This document shows, in pieces, positions 15,857 through 24,550 of a DNA stretch of 64,000 nt (positions are counted from its first letter, which is position 1; each line of letters starts with the position of its first letter). The notes beneath the pieces are model-generated. The model saw nothing but the letters and a program-made list of their open reading frames with translations. It did not search any database and was not told the origin of the DNA. Position numbers and translations under genes: made by a program. Source of the stretch: Massilia sp. HP4 (GTDB lineage: Bacteria; Pseudomonadota; Gammaproteobacteria; Burkholderiales; Burkholderiaceae_D); NCBI RefSeq assembly GCF_005222695.1, contig NZ_STGG01000070.1, forward strand, positions 62,001-126,000. Direction: 5' to 3'.

Positions 15857-18328
15857 TTACCACAGGGTGTTCTGCGCAGGCGGGTTTGGCGGCGGAGGCG
15901 GTTGCGCCGGGGCGGGCGGCGCCACCGGCGGCAGGGCCTCGATGGCGGGCCGCTCGTCGAACGGCGATGCGTCGGGCGGCACTTCCTGGCTGCCGGGCGG
16001 CAGATCCATCGGCTGCCCCGGCGGCTCCAACGGCGGCGCCTGTTCGATGTCGATCGTGCGCGTCTCGGTCGCGTCGATGAACTCGGGGTAGATCCAGTCC
16101 TCGCCGTCGTGCACGACGTCCTCGGGCGGGGTGCGTTCGACGGGCGCCACCTTGGCCAGCGCCACCCGCATATAGTCGATCCAGATCGGCATCGCCAGCG
16201 TCGAGCCGAACTCGCGCCCGCCCAGCGAGCGCGGTTCGTCGTAGCCCATCCACGACACGGCCACCACATTGCCCGCATAGCCGGCGAACCAGCCGTCGAT
16301 CGCATCGTTGGTGGTGCCGGTCTTGCCGGCCAGGTCTTGCCGTCCCAGTTGTTTGGCCGAGGCCGCGGCGGTGCCGAAACGGGTTACGTCGCGCAGCATG
16401 CTGTCGACCACGAAGGCATTGCGCGCCGTGACCGCGCGGTTGGCTTCGTCCCTGGCGGCGGGCGGCCTGTTCTCGAGGATGATGGCGCCATTGCCGTCCT
16501 GGATGCGGGCAATCAAATAGGGCTTGACGCGGTAGCCGCCGTTGGCAAAGACCGCATAGCCGCCGGCCAGCTGCAGCGGCGTGACGGCGCCGGTGCCGAG
16601 CGCCATCGTGTAGTTCTTCGGATGGCGCGCCAGGTCGAAGCCGAAGTGTTCCAGGTACTGGTGGGCGAAATCGACCGACACCGCGCGCAGCACGCGTACC
16701 GTCGGCACATTCTTCGATTTGACCAGCGCCTGGCGCAGGCTGACTTCGCCGTCGAACTTGCCGTCGTCGTTCTGCGGCGTCCATGGCGTCTCCAGGGTCG
16801 CGCCGGGCAGCTCGATCGGCTCGTCCAGGATGCGGGTGGTCGGCGAATAGCCTTTTTCCAGCGCCGCCGAATACACGAACGGCTTGATGCTCGATCCCGG
16901 CTGGCGCCAGGCCTGGGTCACGTGGTTGAACTTCTGCAGGTTGTAGTCGAAGCCGCCGACCAGGGCGTGGTAGGCGCCGCTGTCGGCGTCGATCGCCACG
17001 AAGGCCGCCGCCACCTGCGGCACCTGGGTGATCGCCCAACTGCCGTCCTTGCCCTTCTGGATGCGGACCACCGCGCCCGGCGCGATCCTGGTGTTCTCGC
17101 GCGCCTTGCTGGACAAGGCATTGGCCACGAACTTCAGACCGTCACCCTTGACGACGATGTCTTCGCCCGACAGCGTATCGACCAGCACTTCCTGCGCGCT
17201 GGCCTTGAGCACGACGGCGGGCAGCAGGCCGTCGCTGCCGGGGCGCTTCTGCAGCGCCTCGACCACGGCTTCCTCGCGTTCGTCGGCATCGCCCGGCAGC
17301 TCGATGCGCGCCTCCGGGCCGCGGTATCCGTGGCGCTGGTCGTAGGCCAGCACATTGCGCCGCACCGAATCGTAGGCGGCGTCCTGCTCGGCCGCCAGGA
17401 TGGTGGTGGTGACGGTGATCCCGCGCGTGTACGATTCCTCGCCAAACTGCTGGTAGACCGCCTGGCGCGCCAGCTCGGCCACGTATTCGGCGCGGGTGGC
17501 GTAGGATTGCCCGGCGTCGCGCTTGACGCGCAGCGGTTCGGCCAGCGCCTGGCGGTACTGGGCGTCGTCGACCTCGCCCAGTTCGTGCAGGCGCTTGAGG
17601 ATGGCGTGCTGGCGCGCCTGGGCGCGTTTTGGATTGGACACCGGATTGGTGCGCGCCGGGTTCTGCGGCAGGCCGGCCAGCATCGCGGTTTCGGCCAGGG
17701 TGAGCCCGTCCAGGCTCTTGCCGAAATAGCTGCGCGCCGCGCTCGAGAAGCCGTAGGAGCGCTGGCCCAGGTAGATCTGGTTCATGTACAGCTCGAGGAT
17801 CTGGTCCTTGCTGAGCGAGTCCTCGATCTTGTAGGCCAGCGCGATCTCGGTCAGCTTACGCTCGATCGTCTTCTCGTTGGTTAAAAAGAAGTTGCGCGCC
17901 ACCTGCATCGTGATGGTCGATGCGCCCTGGCGAAAGCCGCCGCGCAGGTTGGCGCGGGCCGCGCCCAGCGCGCGGATGAAGTCGATGCCGCCGTGTTCAT
18001 AGAAGCGCGTGTCCTCGATCGCCAGCACGGCGCTCTTCATCATCGGCGGGATCTTCGAGATCGGTACGAAATCGCGGTGCTCGACGCCGAACTGGCCGAT
18101 CAGCACATTGTCGGCGGTGTAGATGCGCAGCGGGATCTTGGGCCGGTAGTCGGTTACCGCGTCGATCGGCGGCACCTTGGGCAGGATCGCCGTCATCGCG
18201 TAGACCACGGCGGCGGCGATCGGCAGCAGGACCGCGGTCAATGCGACAAGGATGAAGGCGTGCAGGCGCTTCATGCCGAACAGGGTCTTGCCGGACTGCT
18301 TGCTGGACTGCTTCTTGGTTGCGCTCAC
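15857..18328 (-). CDS. mrcA: Penicillin-binding protein 1A, bifunctional class A PBP
   Basis: 823 aa. A short cytoplasmic tail and one membrane anchor (residues ~22-48) precede the GT51 transglycosylase domain: AIEDTRFYEHGG with catalytic Glu near 105, then QGASTITMQVARNFFL. The PBP1A-type OB-like insert follows, then a transpeptidase with SSIK (nucleophile Ser near 479), SKN and KTGTTN (about 665). The C-terminus is Pro-rich (PPAPAQPPPPPNPP), without a domain. It polymerises and cross-links peptidoglycan at the inner membrane. Divergent from the OPT transporter gene. An ATTATAAT sequence at 18375-18382 in the gap could serve as a -10 box, but no good -35 was found. Confidence 0.96.
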   Translation of the reverse strand: MSATKKQSSKQSGKTLFGMKRLHAFILVALTAVLLPIAAAVVYAMTAILPKVPPIDAVTDYRPKIPLRIYTADNVLIGQFGVEHRDFVPISKIPPMMKSAVLAIEDTRFYEHGGIDFIRALGAARANLRGGFRQGASTITMQVARNFFLTNEKTIERKLTEIALAYKIEDSLSKDQILELYMNQIYLGQRSYGFSSAARSYFGKSLDGLTLAETAMLAGLPQNPARTNPVSNPKRAQARQHAILKRLHELGEVDDAQYRQALAEPLRVKRDAGQSYATRAEYVAELARQAVYQQFGEESYTRGITVTTTILAAEQDAAYDSVRRNVLAYDQRHGYRGPEARIELPGDADEREEAVVEALQKRPGSDGLLPAVVLKASAQEVLVDTLSGEDIVVKGDGLKFVANALSSKARENTRIAPGAVVRIQKGKDGSWAITQVPQVAAAFVAIDADSGAYHALVGGFDYNLQKFNHVTQAWRQPGSSIKPFVYSAALEKGYSPTTRILDEPIELPGATLETPWTPQNDDGKFDGEVSLRQALVKSKNVPTVRVLRAVSVDFAHQYLEHFGFDLARHPKNYTMALGTGAVTPLQLAGGYAVFANGGYRVKPYLIARIQDGNGAIILENRPPAARDEANRAVTARNAFVVDSMLRDVTRFGTAAASAKQLGRQDLAGKTGTTNDAIDGWFAGYAGNVVAVSWMGYDEPRSLGGREFGSTLAMPIWIDYMRVALAKVAPVERTPPEDVVHDGEDWIYPEFIDATETRTIDIEQAPPLEPPGQPMDLPPGSQEVPPDASPFDERPAIEALPPVAPPAPAQPPPPPNPPAQNTLW

Positions 18329-18483
18329 TGCTGTACTCTCACGGTGCGACCATCCTGGGGGCCATGAGCGGCCGATTATAATCCGGTTTCAATCGAGACT
18401 TTCTTTCCGTTCGTGCATGTGCGATATTCTCGTTTTGGTCCGCCTGGCGGCACGGCGGGCCTGTCCAGCAACGAAGGAAATGC

Positions 18484-20754
18484 ATGCCACTCGATTCGAA
18501 CCCGGCGGGCTTCAAGCCCTACATCCCCGCCACCGCCCAGCTGGCCGAAATGACCCCGCGCGCCCTGATCATGGGCGTCATCCTGGGCATGATCTTCGGC
18601 GCGTCCTCGCTCTACCTGGTGTTGAAAGTGGGTCTCACGGTCAGCGCCTCGATCCCGGTGGCGGTGATCGCGATCACCCTGTTCGGCGTGGCGAAAAAGC
18701 TCGGCGCGCGCGAATCGACGATCCTCGAGAACAGCGTGGCCCAGACCGCCGGCTCGGCCGGCGAATCGCTGGCCTTCGGCCTGGGCGTGACCATGCCGGC
18801 GATTATGATCCTCGGCTTCGACCTCGAGATCTCGCGCGTGATGCTGGTGGGCGTGCTGGGCGGCCTGCTCGGCATCCTGATGATGATCCCGCTGCGCCGC
18901 ACCTTGATCGTCGACCAGCACCGCGAACTGAAGTACCCGGAAGGCACGGCTTGCGCCGAGGTGCTCAAGGCCGCCGCCACCGACGCCTCGCGCGATGTCG
19001 CGGGCGAGGTGCGCGACGAAGCGACCGTGGAAGGCAGCGACGCCATGAAGACGGCCAGGCGCCGCGCAATGCTGATCTTCGGCGGCTTCGGCATCGGCAT
19101 CCTGTACAAGACCCTCTGCGTATCGTTCAAAGGCTGGCGCGACACCGTCAACTTCGAGTTCGGCGCGCCGCTCAAGACCGGCAGCATCGGCGCCGAGATC
19201 TCGCCCGAGCTGGTCGGCGTCGGCTACATCATCGGCCCGCGCATCGCCTACACGATGGCGGCCGGCGGCGTGCTCGCATCGCTGCTGCTGGTCCCGATGA
19301 TCAAGTTCTTCGGCGAGCTGGCGACCGTGCCGCTGTCGCCGGCGACCATCCCGATCCGCAACATGACGGGCGACGACATCCGCGCTGCCTATATCCTGTA
19401 CATCGGCGCCGGCGCGGTGGCGGCCGGTGGCCTGATCTCGCTGGCGCGCTCGCTGCCGACGATCTGGAACGGCCTGCGCGGCGGCCTGGCCGGCGTCAAG
19501 CAGGGCAGCAAGGGCGACCAGTCGCTGCGCACCGACCGCGACATCCCTATGAAGTGGGTCGTGATCGGCTGCTTGTCCATCATCGCCATCATCTCATTGG
19601 CGACCCCGCTGCACATGAACGTGCTGGGCGCGGTCCTGATACTGGTGTTCGGCTTCCTGTTCGCCACCGTGTCCTCGCGCCTGACCGGCGAGATCGGCTC
19701 GTCGTCGAACCCGATCTCGGGCATGGCGGTGGCGACCCTGCTGTTCACCTGCCTGATCTTCCTGGTGCTGGGCTGGACCGGCGGGCAGTATTATGTGACC
19801 GCCTTGTCGGTCGGCGCCATCGTCTGCATCGCCGCCAGCAACGCCGGCACCACCTCGCAAGACCTCAAGACCGGCTACCTGGTCGGCTCGACCCCGCGCA
19901 TGCAGCAGTACGCGATCCTGTGCGGCGCGTTTGCCTCGGCCCTGATCCTGGGCCCGATCCTGCTCAAGCTGAACGAGGCCGGCACCGTCTACGTGCCGGC
20001 GGCCCAGGTGGCGCCAGGCCTGACGGTGGACGCCTCGAAGCTGAGCGACACCGCCCAGCTGCAAGGCCCGCAGGCCAGGGACGATGCGAACACGTATAAA
20101 GTCTGGCACAAGACGGATACGGTGGGCGGCCCGGCCGGCAAGTACTTCGTCGACGAGGCTGGCAAGGTGGTGTACCTGGTCGACCCGGGCATCAACGGCC
20201 ATCACAACACGCGTCCGGACGGCACCGAGGTGAAGAAATACGATGCACCGAAGGCCGTGCTGATGTCCTACATCATCAAGGGCATCCTGGACCAGGAGCT
20301 GCCGTGGACCCTGGTGCTGTTCGGCGTGATGATCGCGATCGTGCTCGAGATGGCGGGCATCGCCTCGCTGGCGTTCTCGGTCGGCGTCTACCTGCCATTG
20401 GTCGCGACCTTGCCGATCGCGATCGGCGGCACCGTGCGCTGGCTGGCCGACCGCCGCAACAACAAGCTGCCGCAGAATGCCCATCTCAATGAAGAAGAAC
20501 GCCAGGCGGCGGGCGACCGCAGCGCGGGCGTGCTGCTGGCTTCGGGCTACATCGCCGGCGGCGCGCTGGCCGGCATCATCATCGCCGTCACGGCCGGCGT
20601 GTTCACCGACTTCGATGCCGCGATCGGCCGCTGGGCGGCGGCGTCGAACCCGTTCTTCGAGGGCGTGGCCGCGAACTGGCTCAGCATGATTCCGTATGCC
20701 GCCATCGTCGTGCTGCTGTACTGGGTGGCGCGCGAGAAGGCGAACAAGACGTAG
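18484..20754 (+). CDS. OPT-family oligopeptide transporter
   Basis: 756 aa, about 15 hydrophobic segments. AAGGAAATGC precedes the ATG. Family traits: FKPYIPATAQLAEMTPRA at the N-terminus, the NSVAQTAGSAGESLAFG segment, LKYPEGTACAEVLKAA, and GTTSQDLKTGYLVGSTPRMQQ near residue 457, all typical of bacterial OPT proteins of the EspB/YMR-like branch. OPT proteins are proton-coupled importers of oligopeptides or metal chelates. A soluble loop near residues 510-600 (QGPQARDDANTYKVWHKTD) is also family-typical. A strong hairpin follows 5 bp after the stop. Convergent with the epimerase-like gene. Confidence 0.92.
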   Translation: MPLDSNPAGFKPYIPATAQLAEMTPRALIMGVILGMIFGASSLYLVLKVGLTVSASIPVAVIAITLFGVAKKLGARESTILENSVAQTAGSAGESLAFGLGVTMPAIMILGFDLEISRVMLVGVLGGLLGILMMIPLRRTLIVDQHRELKYPEGTACAEVLKAAATDASRDVAGEVRDEATVEGSDAMKTARRRAMLIFGGFGIGILYKTLCVSFKGWRDTVNFEFGAPLKTGSIGAEISPELVGVGYIIGPRIAYTMAAGGVLASLLLVPMIKFFGELATVPLSPATIPIRNMTGDDIRAAYILYIGAGAVAAGGLISLARSLPTIWNGLRGGLAGVKQGSKGDQSLRTDRDIPMKWVVIGCLSIIAIISLATPLHMNVLGAVLILVFGFLFATVSSRLTGEIGSSSNPISGMAVATLLFTCLIFLVLGWTGGQYYVTALSVGAIVCIAASNAGTTSQDLKTGYLVGSTPRMQQYAILCGAFASALILGPILLKLNEAGTVYVPAAQVAPGLTVDASKLSDTAQLQGPQARDDANTYKVWHKTDTVGGPAGKYFVDEAGKVVYLVDPGINGHHNTRPDGTEVKKYDAPKAVLMSYIIKGILDQELPWTLVLFGVMIAIVLEMAGIASLAFSVGVYLPLVATLPIAIGGTVRWLADRRNNKLPQNAHLNEEERQAAGDRSAGVLLASGYIAGGALAGIIIAVTAGVFTDFDAAIGRWAAASNPFFEGVAANWLSMIPYAAIVVLLYWVAREKANKT

Positions 20755-20758
20755 GCGC

Positions 20759-20797
20759 CAATGAACGACGCCGGCTTCGAGCCGGCGTCGTTCATTG
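20759..20797. terminator. Bidirectional hairpin between convergent genes
   Basis: A perfect 17-bp stem (20759-20775 with 20781-20797) around a TTCGA loop, located 5 bp after the OPT stop and 11 bp after the epimerase-like stop. Being symmetrical, it can act on both strands. It lacks a strong T tract on either side, so it may instead be an RNA 3'-end stabiliser. Confidence 0.75.
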
Positions 20798-20808
20798 GAG
20801 ACGACTGT

Positions 20809-21720
20809 TCAGACGTGGGCCAGGTCGTGCTGGCGAATCGCGCTGTCGATCCAGTCGTCGATATGGCTGAACCGGTATCCCAGCGACTTGGCGCGCGAAG
20901 TATCGAGCACCAGCGGCGTGAGCAGGTCGAAAGGCGATGCGCTGCCTGTCGCCACCTTGCGCGTGCGCGCAGTCGCCTGCAGCGCCGCCGCCACGCGGCC
21001 ATGCAGCTCGTAGGCGGACAGCGCGCCGTCGGCTGCCGCGTTCACCGGTCCGGTAAACGCCTCGGCGCCGGCCCAGGCCAGGAAGTCGGCCGCCTCGCGC
21101 GCCTCGATGAAGGACGTACGCGCCCTGGCGCTGGTATAAGGAAGCACGGCACCCTGGCGCACCTGGTCGACGTAGTGAGCGAGGCGACCGGTGTAATCGT
21201 CGACCCCGCCCAGCACGTGCGCCATGCGTACGCTCACCACCGGCATGCCGCCGGCGCGGTACAGATAGGCTTCGGCCTGGACCTTGCCGGCGACCTGGCT
21301 GTCGCCGGCGCGGGCCGGATCGTGCCATGGATAGCCGGTGTCGATCGGCTGGGCGTCGACGTGCAGCGATTCTTCGTCGAAGGCTTGCGATTGAGGTTCC
21401 AGCGCGCGATAGACGTCGACCGTCGACGTCATGATGTAGCGCCCGACCTTGCCCTTGAAGACCCGGCTCGAGATGGCCGCGTCGAGCGGCGAATGGCACA
21501 TCTGGTCGTAGACGATATCGAATTGCTTGCCGCCGAATGCGGCCTGCATGGCCTGCTCGTTGCGGCGATCGACGCGCACCCGCGTGATGCGTGCGCCGAA
21601 GGGGTCCGGCGCGTAGGCGCGGCTGGCGATGGTGACGTGATGGCCAGCCCGGACCAGGCGCTGCACCAGCAGCTTGCCGAAAAACCGGGTTCCACCGATG
21701 ACGAGGATATTCTTGGGCAT
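20809..21720 (-). CDS. NAD(P)-dependent epimerase/dehydratase-like protein
   Basis: 303 aa of the extended short-chain dehydrogenase fold. The nucleotide-binding glycine motif is near the N-terminus: ILVIGGTRFFGKLLVQRLV. The active-site region reads YIMTSTVDVY, and the usual YxxxK appears as the variant GDSQVAGKVQAEAYL, so the tyrosine is not obvious. Many relatives of this type (isoflavone-reductase or CSP41-like) are not classic epimerases. Divergent from a LysR-type regulator 104 bp away that probably controls it. Substrate unknown. Confidence 0.8.
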   Translation of the reverse strand: MPKNILVIGGTRFFGKLLVQRLVRAGHHVTIASRAYAPDPFGARITRVRVDRRNEQAMQAAFGGKQFDIVYDQMCHSPLDAAISSRVFKGKVGRYIMTSTVDVYRALEPQSQAFDEESLHVDAQPIDTGYPWHDPARAGDSQVAGKVQAEAYLYRAGGMPVVSVRMAHVLGGVDDYTGRLAHYVDQVRQGAVLPYTSARARTSFIEAREAADFLAWAGAEAFTGPVNAAADGALSAYELHGRVAAALQATARTRKVATGSASPFDLLTPLVLDTSRAKSLGYRFSHIDDWIDSAIRQHDLAHV

Positions 21721-21824
21721 GGCGTTCCTTGTATGATCGCCACCATTTTCCTAGCCGCAGTACAATTCTTCAAACGAGAAAAAGACATGCCAATGAATAA
21801 GAAAAACTTAGCCATGAGGTCTGC

Positions 21825-22724
21825 GTGAAGGCATTGCGCAGCCTCTCCGGCCTGATCGACTTCGAGTGCGCCGCGCGCTGGGGCAGCTTCAAGCTGGCCG
21901 CGCGCGAGCTGCACAAGACTCCCGCGGCGGTCAGCCTGCAGGTCAAGCAGCTCGAGGAAAATATCGGGTTCGCGTTATTCGTGCGGCATCCGCGCCACAT
22001 CGCGCTCACCGAGAAGGGACAGGAGCTGGCGATCGCCACCGCCCGCATGCTGGGCGACCTGCGCGCCAAGGTCACCGCCTTGCAAAGCGGCGACGAAGAA
22101 GCCGTGCTGCGCATTGCCACCACCCACTCGTTCGCGATCAAGTGGCTGGTGCCGCGCATGCACCGGTTTACCAAGCTGTATCCCGAACTCGACATCCGGC
22201 TCGATTCTAACGACGCCCCGGTCGACCTGCAGGCCGACAGCACCGACGTCGCGATCCGCTATGGCACGGTGACCGATGGCGATCCGACGGTGCTGTTTCG
22301 CGAGCGCCTGGTGCCGGCCTACAGCCCCGAACTGCTGGCCCCTGGCCAGGCCGCGCTGACCCTGGCCGACCTGGGCGAGCACCGCCTGTTGATCGTGCAT
22401 TCGCCCGAAGCCTGGCTGCAGCTGCTCAACGAAAACCGTGCGCTCAAGGGCAAGTACGATTTCTCGCGTGCCTACAGCCATTGGGGCGTGCTGGTGCAGG
22501 CGGCGGTGGCCGGGCAGGGCGTGGCCCTGGTGCCGTACGGGATCGCGTTCCAGGACATCGCTTCCGGCGCATTGCGCCAGATTCCGTGCCGCAGCGTGCC
22601 GTTTGCGAACGGCTATCGTTTTCTCGCCAACCCGCACAAGGAACACATGCTGAAGGTCCGGCGCTTCCATGAATGGATGGTGGCCGAGATGGCGGCCATG
22701 AGCGCGCATCTCGATCATCGCTAG
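21825..22724 (+). CDS. LysR-family (GcvA-like) transcriptional regulator
   Basis: 299 aa from a GTG with GAGGT nine bases upstream. The winged helix-turn-helix spans residues 5-65: LIDFECAARWGSFKLAAREL then TPAAVSLQVKQLEENIGFAL. The effector domain follows, with TTHSFAIKWLVPRMHRF and the GcvA-type DVAIRYG motif. LysR regulators usually control the divergent neighbour, here the epimerase-like gene at 20809-21720, through the AT-rich 104-bp gap. The inducer is unknown. Confidence 0.92.
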   Translation: MKALRSLSGLIDFECAARWGSFKLAARELHKTPAAVSLQVKQLEENIGFALFVRHPRHIALTEKGQELAIATARMLGDLRAKVTALQSGDEEAVLRIATTHSFAIKWLVPRMHRFTKLYPELDIRLDSNDAPVDLQADSTDVAIRYGTVTDGDPTVLFRERLVPAYSPELLAPGQAALTLADLGEHRLLIVHSPEAWLQLLNENRALKGKYDFSRAYSHWGVLVQAAVAGQGVALVPYGIAFQDIASGALRQIPCRSVPFANGYRFLANPHKEHMLKVRRFHEWMVAEMAAMSAHLDHR

Positions 22725-22748
22725 AATCCGTGAAGCATGAATGAAAAA

Positions 22749-22767
22749 CGGCGGCCCGAGGCCGCCG
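22749..22767 (-). terminator. Intrinsic terminator of the POT transporter gene
   Basis: CGGCGGCC and GGCCGCCG pair around CGA. On the minus strand the stem is followed by TTTTTCATTC, a classic rho-independent terminator 23 bp after the transporter stop. Confidence 0.85.
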
Positions 22768-22789
22768 CTCTCACTGAATCAGGACGCTG

Positions 22790-24295
22790 TTACTTCACGC
22801 CATGCATCAGTTTCTGGATCACCGGCGCCAGCAGCAGCAGCAGCACGCCGCCGCCCAGCAGCGACCAGAAGCCGAAGCTGTAGCCGCCCAGTGCCGAGGT
22901 CACCGACATGCCGGTATCGCCCGAGACGTGCGAGGCGAAGATGCCCGACAGGTTGTTGCCGATACCGGTCGACAGGAACCAGCCGCCCATGCCCAGGCCC
23001 ACCAGGCGGGTCGGGGCCAGCTTGGTCACCATCGACAGGCCGATCGGCGACAGGCACAGCTCACCGATCGACTGGATCACGTAGACCGCAAACAGGGTCC
23101 AGAACGGGATCTTGCCGTTGTCGTTGATCAGCTGCGACAGCGCGTACATCAAGAGGCCAAAGGCCAGCGCGTTGAACACCAGGCCGAGACCGAACTTGCG
23201 CGGAATCGACGGGTTCGAATTGCGCTTGCCCAGCCACACCCAGATCGCGGCGATGATCGGCGCGAACACGATGATGGCGACCGAGTTCACCGACTGGAAC
23301 CAGGCGACCGGGAAGGTCCAGTCACCGAAGTTGCGGTCGACGATATTGTCGGCCAGGAAGGTGAACGAGCTGCCCGCCTGCTCGAAGAAGCACCAGAACA
23401 GGATGTTGAAGAAGAAGATGATCATCATGGCCCAGGTCTTGTCGCGCGCGACCTTGCCTTCGCGGATGCCTTCCATGACCAGCATCGCTGCCAGGCCGAT
23501 GAACAGGATGGTCAGCAGCACTTGCAGGTTGTTGGCGCCGGCCTGCAGCAGCAGGTACATGACCGGGATCACGACCAGGGCGCCGATGATGGTGAAGATC
23601 AGGCGCTTCGGATTGGCCAGGTCGCCGATCGGCGCGCCGATGCCCTTCAGGGACTTGCGGCCGACGTAGAACCAGAACAGCGAGATCAGCATGCCGATGC
23701 CCGAGGCCAGGAACACGATCTTGTACGATGGCATGGCCTGGGTGCCGAACACCTTCTCAGCCAGGATCTGGGTCAGGATCGGTGCGAAGAAGGCGCCGAC
23801 GTTGATGCCCATGTAGAAGATGGTGAAGCCCGAATCGCGGCGGGTATCGTTCAGCGAATACAGCTGGCCGACCATGGTCGAGATATTCGGCTTGAACATG
23901 CCGTTGCCGACGATGATGGTCGCCAGGCCGAGCTTGAACACGTCATGGTTCGGGATCGAAATCATGAACAGGCCGGCTGCCATGAAGATGGCGCCGACCA
24001 GGATCGAGCGCTGGTAGCCGATGACGCGGTCGGCCACGTAGCCGCCGAAGACGGCGCCGGCATACACCAGCGCGAGGTAGGAACCGTAGGTGAGGTTGGC
24101 GTCGGCCTGGCCGGCCGCGTCGCCGCCGTAGAACTGGGCGACGATATAAAGGACGAGTGCCCAACGAATGCCATAGAAAGCGAAACGCTCCCAGAATTCG
24201 GTCATGAACAGCATCCACAGCGGTGCTGGATGGCCCATGATCTGCTTGAATTCTGGAAGAGGTCGGCTGGCGGGTGTAGTAGCTGCACCGCTCAT
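22790..24295 (-). CDS. POT/PTR-family proton-dependent peptide transporter
   Basis: 501 aa, 12-14 hydrophobic segments. TM1 carries the POT signature EFWERFAFYGIRWALVLYI (ExxERFxxYG), needed for proton coupling. The second signature region reads FTIFYMGINVGAFFAPILT, and GELCLSPIGLSMVTKLAP lies near residue 417. It imports di- and tripeptides with protons across the inner membrane. A strong terminator follows it. The 255-bp gap to the divergent ppnN holds AT-rich promoter sequence on this side (around 24300-24420) but no box I can call with confidence. Confidence 0.94.
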   Translation of the reverse strand: MSGAATTPASRPLPEFKQIMGHPAPLWMLFMTEFWERFAFYGIRWALVLYIVAQFYGGDAAGQADANLTYGSYLALVYAGAVFGGYVADRVIGYQRSILVGAIFMAAGLFMISIPNHDVFKLGLATIIVGNGMFKPNISTMVGQLYSLNDTRRDSGFTIFYMGINVGAFFAPILTQILAEKVFGTQAMPSYKIVFLASGIGMLISLFWFYVGRKSLKGIGAPIGDLANPKRLIFTIIGALVVIPVMYLLLQAGANNLQVLLTILFIGLAAMLVMEGIREGKVARDKTWAMMIIFFFNILFWCFFEQAGSSFTFLADNIVDRNFGDWTFPVAWFQSVNSVAIIVFAPIIAAIWVWLGKRNSNPSIPRKFGLGLVFNALAFGLLMYALSQLINDNGKIPFWTLFAVYVIQSIGELCLSPIGLSMVTKLAPTRLVGLGMGGWFLSTGIGNNLSGIFASHVSGDTGMSVTSALGGYSFGFWSLLGGGVLLLLLAPVIQKLMHGVK

Positions 24296-24550
24296 GCGGT
24301 TCCTCCCGAAAATGTAATGACAGAGTAATAGTTATATGGAGCCATTCGAAGGTCGAACATTCCAATAGGCAGGCATTCTAGTGCATATTCTTCATCACAA
24401 GAAATCTTTTTCCAGATGTGTTAATACGGTTCGAAGATGGTGCACTGCACCCCGCGCGGCTCACGGTTTTGGGGCACGCGGCGCCACGGTTTGGCGTATA
24501 TTGCTGTATAGGCTGTAACGTTTCTTTGAAGAGAAGAGGAAAACAGGATC

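Noticed and set aside
15356-17884. 842-codon plus-strand frame opposite mrcA and a DUF1428 gene
   Set aside because: It spans two real minus-strand genes; its composition is typical of antisense GC-rich DNA.
18375-18382. ATTATAAT as a promoter -10 for mrcA or the OPT gene
   Set aside because: It is a good -10 by itself, but neither strand shows a matching -35 at a normal distance.
18487-18507. GATTCGAACCCGG, a tRNA T-arm-like sequence
   Set aside because: It lies inside the first codons of the OPT transporter gene. The flanking bases do not form a T stem or acceptor stem on either strand.
24439-24451. GGTGCACTGCACC palindrome upstream of ppnN
   Set aside because: It is short, GC-rich and without a second copy or promoter boxes placed sensibly around it, so too weak to call an operator.
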